Assembly (NCBI GenBank): GCA_021495925.1 | Contig: JAKEKT010000007.1 | Coordinates: forward strand, 62,001 to 126,000 | DNA: 64,000 nucleotides | From: Diplodia intermedia | Lineage: Eukaryota > Ascomycota > Dothideomycetes > Botryosphaeriales > Botryosphaeriaceae | Direction: 5' to 3' | In this document: positions 11,946 through 22,821 of the stretch, in pieces | Layout: each line of letters begins with the position of its first letter | How positions within the stretch are numbered: position 1 is the stretch's first letter | The notes under the pieces: generated by a model | What the model was told of the DNA's origin: nothing | Databases searched by the model: none | What the model saw: only the letters and a program-made list of their open reading frames with translations | Position numbers and translations under genes: made by a program

Positions 11946-12019
11946 GATTCTCTGTATCCCGTCTGAGAGAAACCACCATCCATCACCACTCTCACTAACA
12001 CTACGAACACCCGTTCCCA

Positions 12020-12080
12020 GTAAGTTGACACCGCACATATAACTGACACTATAAGCACAATTACTCACTGAATCAAACAG
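12020..12080 (+). other. probable 5' UTR intron of the CaaX microgene
   Basis: Donor GTAAGT at 12020, a branch-like AACTGAC, and acceptor AACAG ending at 12080, giving a 61-nt intron. The last 22 leader bases then run to the ATG at 12103. A complete splice architecture between the TATA box and a tiny reading frame argues that the frame is a real gene. Confidence 0.55.
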
Positions 12081-12102
12081 ACAAACCACTCAATCAATCA
12101 AA

Positions 12103-12147
12103 ATGGGCGCTATTGCTGGACCTGGTAAGGGCTGCACTGTCATGTAA
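12103..12147 (+). CDS. 14-residue CaaX microprotein, candidate lipopeptide pheromone
   Basis: The frame reads MGAIAGPGKGCTVM and then stops. The last four residues CTVM are a textbook CaaX box (Cys, two non-acidic residues, Met), a substrate for farnesyltransferase, AAXing and carboxymethylation. The ATG context AAAATGG is good. Upstream are a TATA box and a spliceable 5' UTR; AATAAA at 12315-12320 could direct polyadenylation. The a-factor-type pheromone precursors of filamentous ascomycetes are also tiny (roughly 20-25 residues) and end in CaaX boxes such as CVVM. This one is shorter, and its body is Gly-rich rather than ending in the usual aromatic-Cys pattern. Its identity as pheromone is therefore inference; another prenylated peptide, or a chance frame in a noncoding transcript, remains possible. 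Confidence 0.5.
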   Translation: MGAIAGPGKGCTVM

Positions 12148-13622
12148 ATGCAGTGACACGCCACACATGAGACCCTGCCAGCCTTTCCGTCGACGATGGA
12201 GATGAATCAGACAAGAGCCAAGCACCGATAGCCTCGCTATTCTCTTCTCCGTCTCTTCAACTTCGGCCCCTTTTCGACGGCATGGTATGGGGGAAAATTG
12301 ACAGAAAAAAAACCAATAAAAAAAGACGGGATGGAGAGTTTTGTTTCTTTGATGGGAAGGTCTAGGGTTCTTCATCCTTGGGGGCATATGCACTTCGTTG
12401 CTGTCTCGGATGGAGATGCCGTTGGCATTTTCGAGGACGGATGGCTGTCGCTGTCTGGCCTATTTTGTATATATTTTCTTCTGCTGGGGTCTGTGGTAGA
12501 TGCCACGCAGAAGGGGGGTACTGCCCACTGATAATCGATAACAGTACCTCTGGTGCTTCTCGCGCAGAATGCTAGTGACTCGAGAGACGATTCGTATAAA
12601 GATTTGAGTGGGCATGGTAGGTGCTTACTAAGAAAGTAGTGCGGAGACGTGGTCATGTAGCGCGGCGATCATCCGCTGCCGGTGCCTTGGGTTGCGCACA
12701 GGGCGCCGTCTATCAGAAAAGAAAAGTTGAGCTGGTGCTACTTGCACGCAGGGAGGATTGGCGTGATTGCTCCCCGACGATGCAACTGCTGCAGTCTGGC
12801 GAGCAGCTCAACGACGGCTCAACAGCTGCCCCCTTTTCCTTTTCGATTGGCATCAGGCGGTGAGAGGCGGTGGGCAAAAGCGGAGATGAGGAGCACTTTC
12901 GCCGAGCAATGGGGGGTTCTTGATACGTCGGTTTTCCGGGTAGGGCTGAGTGGCTGAGTCGCCGGGCGCGACACCGACGATCTTCATCGCCCAAGTGGGC
13001 AATCGTCGGCTGCCAGGCACGCCACGTGGAGACGGCTGGGAGGGGCTGGACGCTGCAAACCCGGAAACCTGCCTGCTGGCGGTCGACGGCGATTTTGGCT
13101 GGCGTTTTCGGGGGCAGCGACGATGGCGGGAGATGAAGCGCCATCTGGACGCGGCGGCGAGGCGCACGTAGGAAGCGAGACTCCGTTATCGCGATTGATT
13201 ATTCCCGCCGCCAGATCAGATCCCTGGGCCATCACGTGGGGCTGCGCCACGCGATCCCAGGGCGCAGCAGACGGTGCTTCCCATTCGACACCTGCAGCCG
13301 CTGGCGCTCTCTGGGCTCGCACGCTACCCACACATCCTCACGCCTCCAGCCTGCGTCTCGCCGCCGCCGACGCGTCCACGGCCCTGAAACGCATCGCAGA
13401 CAGAGCCGCTCGCGCGACACGCCCCGCCTCGACCCGCCGGCAAACGCCATGACGAGCCGCAGCTGAGCCAGACACCGCCGAGCGCATCCGCCTACACGCC
13501 TCCAGTCCTGCATTTCTCCCTACTCCAAGCCCCCTAACGAGGCTTCCGCCCGAACCTCCCGCTTCCTCCCGCCACGACCCGCATTCATACACGCCCATCG
13601 CCCCGCCTCCGGCCGCCGCGCC
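12148..13622. other. microgene 3' region and PFA3-like gene promoter
   Basis: About 1.5 kb. The left part is a likely 3' UTR with an AATAAA at 12315-12320. The right part, from about 12950, is GC-rich and C-rich just before the DHHC gene, typical of a fungal 5' UTR. Overlapping frames on both strands look like composition artefacts. No RNA gene seen. Confidence 0.4.
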
Positions 13623-15693
13623 ATGGCCACGCTCGCTGAACTCGCGCCCTCTCCACCACACTCGCCGTCCCTCGCCATGCGACGCAAGAGCTGGGCCCGC
13701 CGCTGCGAGCGCTACTGCTGCAACGTCGTGTCATACTTCCCGCTATGCATCGTCTACGGCCTCACCACCTGGGCCGTGTGGGTGTCCTACAAGATCGGCA
13801 TGCAGGAGAAGCTCAGCACATCCCGAGGTAAGCCTCCGTCTACTCCCATGCCCTCCGCTTCGGCTGACCCGCCCAGACTACTTCTTCGCCTGGCTGGCCA
13901 TGCTCCTGTACGCCATGGCCAATTGGTGCTACACCACCGCCGTCTTCAAGGACCCCGGCTCGCCCGTCGACCAGACCAAAGGCGGCTACAACTCGCTGCC
14001 CACCCAGGAACTGTCGCGCCCGTACACCTCGTTCACCGTCAAGTCCAATGGAGAGCTGCGCTACTGCAAGAAGTGCCAGACCAAGAAGCCCGACCGCGCC
14101 CACCACTGCTCGACCTGCAAGCGGTGCGTGCTGAAGATGGATCACCACTGCCCGTGGCTGGCCGCGTGCATCGGCCTGCGCAACTACAAGCCCTTCCTGC
14201 TGTTCCTGGTCTACCTGTCGCTGTTCTGCTGGGCCTGCTTCGCCCTGTCGGGCGTGTGGTGCTGGAAGGAGTTCACCACCGACCAGTACATGGACAACCT
14301 GACCCCCGTCAACTACATCGTGCTCGCCGTCATCTCGGGCATCGTCGGCCTGGTCATCACCGGCTTCACCGCCTGGCACCTCATGCTGGCCGCCCGTAAC
14401 ATGACGACCATCGAGAGCCTGGAGAAGACGCGGTACCTGTCCCCGCTGCGCAAGTCGATGCAGCAGCACTTCAACAACCAAGGCCACCGCCACTTCGTCG
14501 ACCAAGCCGAGGGCCGCCCCAGCATCGGCGACCAGCTCGTCGAGATCCATGCCAACGCGCTGCCCGGCGTGACGCGCCCGGAGGAGGGCGAAGACTACAG
14601 GGCTGAATCGCCGGCGCAGCGGTCATTGCAGCGCAACTGGGCCGACCTGGAGGCACAGCGCGAGCGTGAACGCTACGACGAGTACCTGGACGAGCTGGAC
14701 TCGGAGAAGCTGCCCAACGCCTTCGACATGGGCTGGCGGCTCAACCTCACGCACGTCTTCGGCGAAAGCCCGTGGCTGTGGGCACTGCCCGTCTGCAACA
14801 CGACGGGCGACGGGTGGCGGTGGGACGCGAGCCCGCGGTGGGTCGAGGCGCGCGAGAACATCGCCCACGAGCGCTTCACGCAGATGCAGCGCCAGAAGGA
14901 CCGCGAGCGCGCCGCGGGCTGGGGCGTGCCCGACTCGCCGCCGCGCTCGTCGACGGCGAGCCCGCCGCAGTTCACGTCGACCTACTACAAGGCCCGGCCG
15001 GGCCCCCCGCCGCCGCCGCCGCGGCCGAGCAACCGCAACAGCCGCTTCCTCACCACCAGCAGCGGCGTCGCCACCGTGCCGCGCGAGGGCCGCCGCAGCC
15101 CCGGCAAGGCCGACGCCATCCTCGGCCGCGCCCCCGGCCTGTACTCGGACGACCCGGGCATGATTGGCGGCGGCCGCGGTGGCGGCGCCGGCGCCGGCGT
15201 TGGCGTCGGCGTGCCGATGCAGTACATGCCCAGCCTCCGCCACGGCCGACCGCGCGCCTCGTACGACGACCTGGACGACTTTGACGACGACGACGACGAT
15301 GATGATGATGACGATGACGATGGCGGAAACGACGAGGAGGACGAGTACGACGACAGCAGCAGCGACGAGGCCGAGGGCAGTGGCAGCGGTGGCGGTGCCA
15401 CGAATAACAACAACACCAACAACAACAACAAGAGAAGGAAGAGCAGCACTCCTGGCGTCAACGGCAGCGCCTCTTCTTCACGCGCGTCTTCTTCGAAACC
15501 GCCCGCCGTCCCCACGATCAAGACGGAGAACTGGAACGATCTGCCGGCGGAGATGGTGGGGGGAGGAGGACGGGCCGCCGCCGCGAGGAGGGGTCCGACG
15601 GCGAAGAAGCAGCAGCAGCCGGCCACGGCGAAGAAGACGACGGTCTCGAAGGCGTCGGCGGAAGAGGAGTGGCAGGAATGGGGTCCGAAGTAA
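13623..15693 (+). CDS. DHHC palmitoyltransferase, PFA3-like
   Basis: A zinc-finger DHHC S-acyltransferase of 673 residues, probably Pfa3-like; yeast Pfa3 palmitoylates the vacuolar protein Vac8. Exons 13623-13827 and 13877-15693 flank a 49-nt intron. The first about 90 residues give two membrane helices (YFPLCIVYGLTTWAVWVSY and the DYFFAWLAMLLYAMANWCY region). The cysteine-rich domain reads YCKKCQTKKPDRAHHCS...DHHCPWLAACIG with the catalytic DHHC near residue 178, followed by two more helices and the TTxE-like MTTIESLE. The C-terminal about 300 residues are long and disordered, with a Pro run, a Gly/Ala stretch, about 13 Asp in a row and Asn/Lys-rich repeats. An in-frame ATG at 13677 is an alternative start. 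Confidence 0.88.
15284..15321 (+). repeat. (GAC/GAT)n coding microsatellite
   Basis: Tandem GAC and GAT triplets encode an uninterrupted poly-aspartate run in the disordered tail of the DHHC protein. Mixed codons suggest selection for acidity rather than only recent slippage. Confidence 0.85.
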
Positions 15694-17428
15694 AAATGGA
15701 AAGTTGAGCGTGCGTGCGTGCGTGTTGGGAAGTAGGAGGAGGAGGAGGAGAAGCAGGGTGTTTGGATGGATCAGTGAAGCTTTTATCATTATTCTTTCTG
15801 GCTTTCTTTTTTTTATTCCAGTCTTATTCTTAATCACAAAGGGAACTCTTTTTTTGGGGGCGGGCTCGTGTTTTTGTTTTTGTTTTTTAGTTGGATAGAC
15901 GAAAGCGGAAAGGAAGGGGGAAGCAGCAAAAGAGATGAAGATCATGTGGGGTTCGATCTGGATGGGGAGGGGGAGCATGGGGAAGAGGAGACGGAAGTAA
16001 GCGCATCGAGGACACGCTTGTCTTTTTGGCTGCGCCTTGTGATGATGCTTACGCCATTTGTACAATACATCTCTTTTTCTCTGCCGTCTCAGATAGTCGT
16101 ATGTACGTGTAGGCATGTACGTATGAAGGGGAGAAAAAGAGAGATACTAATTCCATCTGAGAAAAAAAAAGGGTTTAAAGATATCGTCTGCATTGTGTCT
16201 GGGCGAGTGATGTGATGAGATGGCAGTTCAGAGAACTTAGTGAGAGTTTGATCATTTGACGCAGCACAGAGGCTTTTCTCGTTTGGGGTCGAATATCACT
16301 GCTGTATGCGCGCATGCTTCGCTGCTTGTGTGTGGGAGCAAAAGATTCTTCAAACCTCTCGGGACAATCCATTGTCTCACTTGTGGCTGCGACGGGTGTG
16401 GTTTGGCGGGCAAGTGTCGAGAGTCGTCTCAAAGCTTGGCAGCATAACGGGCTTCCGGGACAGAGGCCTTGCATGGCACACTTACATGGACATTGACCGT
16501 GAGCGCCAGAAGGCAGCGATCCCGGCAACCAAAGCATGTGCTCGACTCTGGAACGCATCTCACCTCGTTGGGGAAAGTAGGCGGGTTTGCCCGCGGTGCA
16601 GTGCAAGTTGTGGTGAGGGTACACGCCAGCAAGGTGTGCGAACAAAGGTCGCGTCAGCACTTTGAGCGCTCATTGTTGTGCTTGAAAGGTACACAAGGAC
16701 TCTGGGCCGGCATAGTTCATGTAGAGTGTCACTTTGAAGGCCGCCACGAGGATGCGGATCGCAGTGAGGATCAGCGCGCCGCTGGAAGCAGCGATATCAA
16801 GAAATGCGGTAGCGCATGGCTCCCGCCCGCAAACGCCGCGCTCCTGCAGTTTTGAAGCCCAAAGTACGCGTCGGCGCGCCTGCCCGTTTTGGCGTTTGCC
16901 CGGACCCTTGGCTTGAAATTCTGCATATATGAGGTTGCCCGGCTCGTCTTGCGCTCCTCTACCTCTCCACGCCACTTCGACAACAATCACGCACGCGAGC
17001 TCAGCCTTCCACTCCAGGTATCGAGGCGCTGCTGCTGTCGGCCAATAGTCTCACGCGCTGCGTTCCGTCTGCGAAAGGCGTGGCGTAGCCTCGTGATCGT
17101 CTAAGACCGCGGTTTTCGTCGCATCTGGAAGAAGATCTCGCATTTTGCGGCCAGCGCCCCGACAGCTCGACACCCCAGCCCGCGGTTTATCGTCTTCTGA
17201 CTCATCGGCGGTTGAGCAAACAGTTTCTGAACAACTCCAAGCTCCACACACAGCGCAACCGCGCTAACACCCGCGTCGCTCGAGCTAAACACCAAACTGC
17301 TGAGGACAACCTCAGAATCTGTCAGGTACAAAAGGCGGCCGCAGTCCACCTTCCCTCGAACTTTCTTCTTCTTTTCTTCTGTAAGTAACCCACCCACCCC
17401 TGTACCGAACGCACTTCCTCATTCCAAG
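15694..17428. other. intergenic, 1.7 kb
   Basis: The left part is T-rich and fits the 3' UTR of the DHHC gene. The middle has only unsupported frames. The last about 400 bp become C-rich and carry a CTTCTTTTCTTCTGTAAGTAAC segment (near 17365-17388) that could be a 5' UTR splice donor of the next gene. No RNA gene or repeat recognised. Confidence 0.35.
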
Positions 17429-20400
17429 ATGCTTGGTACTTCCGGTTGCCTGTCCAATGCTACCGACAATGGCGCCAGCTCTAGCAAGCTCCGGATCGTC
17501 ATCCTTCAAGGCGTCAACGTCAGCATGGAGTCCTTGGCACGCCGTCTTCCCCGCATGCCGAAGCACAGGCGCCCCGACGACATGGCCGGCAGGGTATCCC
17601 CCTCCGGCTCGACGACAAGCTCGAGAAAGAAGCGTGAGGCCTTGAAGAGGCTTCACTCCTCGGCTGCACCTTCGGATGCGCACATCACAGTCGCGTCTGA
17701 ACTCCCTCCCTACAATGTCTCCACGATCGACTTCGCCGCCACGCCTACGACAAAGGCCTCGACTACGAGCACCTCGTCGACGCCGAAAACGTCGACGGAT
17801 TCACCGAAGCTCAACCGTCGAGAACAGATGAAGCACAGACTGAACCGAATGCTCTCCATGACGGGTATGAGAGGCCACCGCATCTCATCGATGCAAAGCA
17901 TCCGATCAAGCAGCAGTGTCGGTCTCGGCCTGAACGCTTCCGCCGCCACCGCCGGCGCAAACACCAGCGACGACGACGACAACACGTCGGCGTCGGGCGA
18001 CTACACGCCTCCGCGCCGCATGATGCGCTCGTCCATCGTCCCCAACCTGACCATCACGCCCACGTCCGACGGCAGCGGCAGCAACCCCGCCGGCGACGCC
18101 TCGCCCGCCGCCTCCGTCCGCACCGTATACCGGGTCAACCCGGCCACGGGCCGGCCCGCCGCGCAGCAGGTGTACAACCCCAGTTTCCTGTCTCCCGCTC
18201 GGGCAAAGACTCGCAACAGGACGGCGACGCCACCGCACGTCGTCTCACGTAGGAATAGCGCGTCGCCCGGCGGCAGCCCTTCTCAACGCAGCGTCAGCTT
18301 CCCTAGGCGCACAAGTAGCTTGCGTCACAGCAATGAGTTCCCTTTTAACCCAAGCGCAGCCGCGACCTTGGACGATGATTCGGACCTCTACGCGAGCAAC
18401 CCGTCCAGCCCCGTCACCGACGAGAGCAGCAGGCTGCTTCCCGCGGCAACCGCCTCGTCGCCGGCCCTCGTCGCTGGCGGCAGCAGCGCCGACGACAGCT
18501 CGCCGCCGCCTCAGTTCAACAAGCCGCTCCCCACGCTGCCGCGGGAGGAGCAGCCGCAGCCGCCCATCTCCGTCACGCCCTTTGCCGACGACGATGTCTT
18601 CTTCGATGCGAAGGGCCCCGCTGACGCTGCTCCCAGCTGGCCGCTGCCGGCGGACCGTCAGTCTGTCTATGGCGACGCCAACCCGACGACGACGCTCCCG
18701 GACCAGCCGCCGCCGCTGCCTCCCATGTCGGCCGCTCGCGCCGTCGCCGTCTCCAGCAAGCGTTACGTTCCGATTCCTGTGCATGACCTGCCGACCACCG
18801 TCGTCTCGACCGCCACCGAGCCTGAGGCTGAGGCCAAGGAGACCGCCGCCAGCAGCGACAACAAGATCGACAACGCCGACGATGATGATGAAGTCAGCAT
18901 CGAGGACAGCCGCCCGACGACGACGCTTCCATTCACTCCCAGCTCCTCGACCTCCGCCACCGCCCCTGCCACCGCGAGCATCAACACGCCCAGCACCGAC
19001 GCGACCATCCGCGCCGTCACGACGACGACGCGCGACCGCGCCGCCTCGGGCTCCAGCGAGCTGTCATTGTACGGCTTCCGCCATTACAACGCGCTGGACG
19101 ACCGCGTCATGGCGGTGCGGCGGGCGCGCATCGAGGCCGAGATCCGGCGCAGGAACATCTTCGGCGACAACAACGACAATGCTGGTGCCGCCGCCGATAC
19201 CGAAGGCAACGATGCTGGTGCTGCTACCAATGACGGCAATTCGAGCAGCTCAAGCAGCAGCACCGCGTCGTCCGCCGTCATCGGCGACGGCTTCCTGCCG
19301 CTGGACGACGACGAGGACCACGTCGCGCCGCTGCTGCCACCGCCGCACGATCGGCGCCGGCGGTTCACGAGCCACAGCCAGGGAAGCAGCGCTGGTGGTG
19401 TTGGTCGATTGTTCGCCAGCGGCAACAGCAATCGCGATAGCGTGGTGTCGGTCATGACGGACGCGACGGCCATGTCGTTTGTCACGGCCGCGGAGGGTGT
19501 TTCGTCGGACGAGGATGACGATCAGTGGTGGGAGTCGACCGAGGAAGATGGTGTTGAAGTCGGTGTCGATGCCGGGGAAGGTGGTGCCGAGAGCTCGGGC
19601 CGCCGGCTGCGCCTTCTTTCTTCACCTCCTCGCGCCGAGCACGTCCTTGCGCACCGCGACGACGTCGGTGACCATGCTGAGAAGTCGCTTCGCGTTGTCA
19701 GCGAGCAAGAGGAGCCTTCCATGGGCGTGGCAGAGGACGAGGCTGAGGTCGAGCCGGATACTTTCCAGCTTGTCTCCAAGGACGGCACCAACAGCAGTGT
19801 CGTGGCCAACCTCGATGCCGTCGAGCAAGCTAGCGACAGCGATGACGACGACAGCGATTCTTCTTCCACCACTTCTGATGTCGAGGAGCGTATCCCTACC
19901 GCTGAAGACTTCAACAACCTCCCGTTCCAAGTCACCAAGTGCGGGCCCCCCACGCTGACTACAGACCTGCATGAGGACATCCTCGCCTTTGAGTTCAACC
20001 CGATCAGATCCTTCTGGGACCCCGTCTGGAAGGTGGAGCCTGATGTCGACATCATCGCCAATATTGTCCGCCCTTACGCCGCTCTTTGTGGCCTTGCCAA
20101 CGAGAACATCACCGTCAAGTTCCTTGCCAAGGGCGCTTGGAACAGCGTCTACACCGTCTCCACTGTCGACGAGGCTTCTGGCCATACTTCTGAGTGCATC
20201 TTCCGCTGCGCCCTCCCTGGATATCCTTGGTTCCGCATGCAGCTGGAGGTCTCGACCATGGAGTACGTTCGCATGAACACCACCATCCCCGTCCCCAAGG
20301 TCTACGCCTTCAACTCGTCCATGAAGAACGCCCTGGGCCTGGAGTGGCTGCTGATGGAGAAGGTCAACGGCACCTCGTACGCCGAGGCCGAGAAGACCAT

Positions 20401-21358
20401 GTCCTTCGCCGCCAAGATCGAGCTCCACCGCACCGTGGCCGACTGGGTCCACCAGCTGTCGCAGCTTACCTTCGACAAGATGGGCTGCCTCTACCGCCGC
20501 TGGGACCTGCCCGCCACCGACCCGCGTGCCTTTGTCATCGGTCCCATGAACGACTGGGAGTACACGGCCGACATCCGTCTCGACCTCGACATCAACCGCG
20601 GGCCCTTCACCAGCAAGGAGCAGTACGTCAGCTCCCTCATCGGCCTCCGCATCGCCGAGTCGGCCGACCAGCGCCTGAAGGAGCGCGCCGAGTACTACAA
20701 CGCGCGCCGCGCCGCCGCGCAGCAGCAGCTCCGCGCCAACCCCGCCGACCCGTCGTCCATCACCCCCAGCCTGCCGGCGGAAAACCCGGCCATCGAGCTC
20801 TGCGCCAACGACGCGTACACGCTGGAAGCCCTCCAAAAGGTGCCCAAGTACGGCGTGGCGCTGCAATCGCTCCTGCCCTTCGCCGCCGCCGCCACTTCTT
20901 CCCGCGACAAGCAGCAGCAGCAGCGCTTCGAGACGCACCTCTACCACAACGACATTCACGGCCACAACATCATGGTCGACGGCTCGGGCGCGCCCGTCGC
21001 GCTGCTCGACTGGGAGGGCGTCTACGCCGCGCCGCACGACTGGACGGAGCGCTACCCGCCGCTCGTCGACGGCGCCGACCACCCGCAGCCGCCGCTGGAT
21101 TCGACCGCCGTCTTCGGCCCCGTGGACGAGGCGCGCGCCGCCGAGGAGCGCGCGTGGCGCGGCGTGCTGCTGCGCGACGCCTACGACGCCCGCCTGCGCG
21201 AGCTGCGCTCGCCCGTCCTGCTGCGCCCCCGCGTGGTCAACGCCCGCCTCGACGCCATCGTGCAGCGCGTCCGCAACATCGAGCACTGCTACGCCGACTG
21301 GGCCTTCGTCGACGCCATGAAGGAGGAGGAGCTGGCGGAGCTGCTGGGTACGCCTTAG
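17429..21358 (+). CDS. large APH/protein-kinase-like fold phosphotransferase with disordered N terminus
   Basis: One uninterrupted 1309-residue frame. The C-terminal about 430 residues carry an aminoglycoside-phosphotransferase-type fold: LAKGAWNSVYTV as glycine loop, LEWLLMEKVNGTSY as hinge, then the catalytic loop LYHNDIHGHNIMVDG and metal-binding LLDWEG. All key residues (HxDxxxxN, then D) are present, so phosphotransfer activity is plausible. Fungal members of this family have mostly unknown substrates. The N-terminal about 830 residues are Ser/Thr/Pro/Asp-rich, with many acidic patches and no recognised domain. Start is uncertain: 17429 is the first ATG, but MESLARRLPRMPKHRRP at 17526 also looks natural. 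Not an antibiotic-resistance determinant on present evidence. Confidence 0.8.
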   Translation: MLGTSGCLSNATDNGASSSKLRIVILQGVNVSMESLARRLPRMPKHRRPDDMAGRVSPSGSTTSSRKKREALKRLHSSAAPSDAHITVASELPPYNVSTIDFAATPTTKASTTSTSSTPKTSTDSPKLNRREQMKHRLNRMLSMTGMRGHRISSMQSIRSSSSVGLGLNASAATAGANTSDDDDNTSASGDYTPPRRMMRSSIVPNLTITPTSDGSGSNPAGDASPAASVRTVYRVNPATGRPAAQQVYNPSFLSPARAKTRNRTATPPHVVSRRNSASPGGSPSQRSVSFPRRTSSLRHSNEFPFNPSAAATLDDDSDLYASNPSSPVTDESSRLLPAATASSPALVAGGSSADDSSPPPQFNKPLPTLPREEQPQPPISVTPFADDDVFFDAKGPADAAPSWPLPADRQSVYGDANPTTTLPDQPPPLPPMSAARAVAVSSKRYVPIPVHDLPTTVVSTATEPEAEAKETAASSDNKIDNADDDDEVSIEDSRPTTTLPFTPSSSTSATAPATASINTPSTDATIRAVTTTTRDRAASGSSELSLYGFRHYNALDDRVMAVRRARIEAEIRRRNIFGDNNDNAGAAADTEGNDAGAATNDGNSSSSSSSTASSAVIGDGFLPLDDDEDHVAPLLPPPHDRRRRFTSHSQGSSAGGVGRLFASGNSNRDSVVSVMTDATAMSFVTAAEGVSSDEDDDQWWESTEEDGVEVGVDAGEGGAESSGRRLRLLSSPPRAEHVLAHRDDVGDHAEKSLRVVSEQEEPSMGVAEDEAEVEPDTFQLVSKDGTNSSVVANLDAVEQASDSDDDDSDSSSTTSDVEERIPTAEDFNNLPFQVTKCGPPTLTTDLHEDILAFEFNPIRSFWDPVWKVEPDVDIIANIVRPYAALCGLANENITVKFLAKGAWNSVYTVSTVDEASGHTSECIFRCALPGYPWFRMQLEVSTMEYVRMNTTIPVPKVYAFNSSMKNALGLEWLLMEKVNGTSYAEAEKTMSFAAKIELHRTVADWVHQLSQLTFDKMGCLYRRWDLPATDPRAFVIGPMNDWEYTADIRLDLDINRGPFTSKEQYVSSLIGLRIAESADQRLKERAEYYNARRAAAQQQLRANPADPSSITPSLPAENPAIELCANDAYTLEALQKVPKYGVALQSLLPFAAAATSSRDKQQQQRFETHLYHNDIHGHNIMVDGSGAPVALLDWEGVYAAPHDWTERYPPLVDGADHPQPPLDSTAVFGPVDEARAAEERAWRGVLLRDAYDARLRELRSPVLLRPRVVNARLDAIVQRVRNIEHCYADWAFVDAMKEEELAELLGTP

Positions 21359-22821
21359 GGCGTGTCTTGTGTCTGTGTGGTGGGAATGTGGCGGATTCGT
21401 TCGGGCTTGCTTGCTTGCTTTGTTTGCTACCTCTTTTTTTTCTTCTTTTCTTTTCTTTTCTGCTTGATTTTCTCACTTTCACTTCACTTCTTCGGGGCTT
21501 TTGCTTTCTGGCCTCGGTAGGGAATTACGGATCCATGATGGATCATCGATGGTGTGGCTTTTTTTTGCTGGCTTTTTTCGGAGGCTTTTTCCGCGGCGAT
21601 GAGGCCGCGAGGTACGGAGTTGCTTCTCTCTATACCACTTTTGCCCTCCCCCCGATAGCGTAAGCTTTGCAAGGTGTCTCGGCCTAATGGGCTTGCGTGA
21701 CCTCTCGATACTGTTTCTTTCATAGAATTTCATTATGCTTTAATGACCCGGTTGCCTTCCTTTACAGTGATTGTTGATGTGCTACTACTTCAACGCATGC
21801 TTAGATGAAGCAATTCGAATAACCCGCAAGGAAACCTTTCTTTGCAATCATACTGTCAGATATAAGCCCACAAGCCAGCACTGGAAAAATAGTGCGGCGT
21901 CGTACTTTTGCCAGTTCGACACATACATATATTTCTTTAGCCACAGTGTTTTGTCAATCAGGTAACTGGTATCACCATGTTCTACAACTTACCCGCATCC
22001 CTTAGTACGTCCATAAGGTAGGATCCGAATACCCAGCTATAATTTTCATTTCGGTTGCATAGCGTGACGAGTAAAATTTGGACACTGCTGTGATTTCCAA
22101 ACTGAGCATTCTCACTGGAGTCGTATATAAATTTATAGCGAGCTGTTGCAACTAAAAAAGTAGATTACATGGTGCAGGCATTGAATATATGATGTGCTTG
22201 CTGGGTAGGTGCATGGTGCTGAATGGCTTGAGTCGCACGGATTCTATAGCTTCTTGTATCTTCTCACGCGAGCACAACACAGTTACATTCTCTAATCTCA
22301 CATTCATCTGGGGCGGTGGTTTTTATCACTGCAGGGATAGATACCCGAATGGATGGCACCGTTCACTTCAAATCAATAACGCTTCACTGCTTACGATTAT
22401 CGGAATAAATGCTTTGATTAGACTAGCTGAGGTCTCAAGCTCTAAGCTACTTCTTGAGGATGAGTCTGTTGCCTCTCGAAGATGCTCACAATAATTTTAC
22501 CTTGTCCCAAACCCATCATGGAAGCGCCCCCGATGAGATACACCAGGCGCGGAGCTAAGTCTATTTCTTTTAGTTGCTTCAGCTGAAGCGAGTTCCCATG
22601 ATGATCCCGAACCGAAAATACCAAAACCAGTCTCACGTTCTCCTCTTTGACGCCGTGCCATGCCATGCCGCGGAAATCAGACGCCCATGCTATGCAATCC
22701 AGAGAAGAATGTGACCCAATGAACTCCCCTCCATGTCATGCTCGTGAAGAAACCAAGACCACACCAGACCCGGGACCGAGAGCCAGGAAAATGGGTGTTG
22801 AGGATGGAAAACGCTGGCCGC
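21359..22821. other. AT-rich intergenic stretch
   Basis: About 1.5 kb. The first 300 bp are T-rich (3' UTR of the APH gene). From about 21.7 kb it turns AT-rich with only short frames. No tRNA, repeat or conserved protein recognised. Confidence 0.4.

Noticed and set aside
19622..21286. 554-codon antisense frame opposite the APH-fold gene
   Set aside because: It lies entirely opposite the conserved catalytic domain, and its composition (Val/Gly/Arg/Ala) is typical of a reverse-frame shadow.
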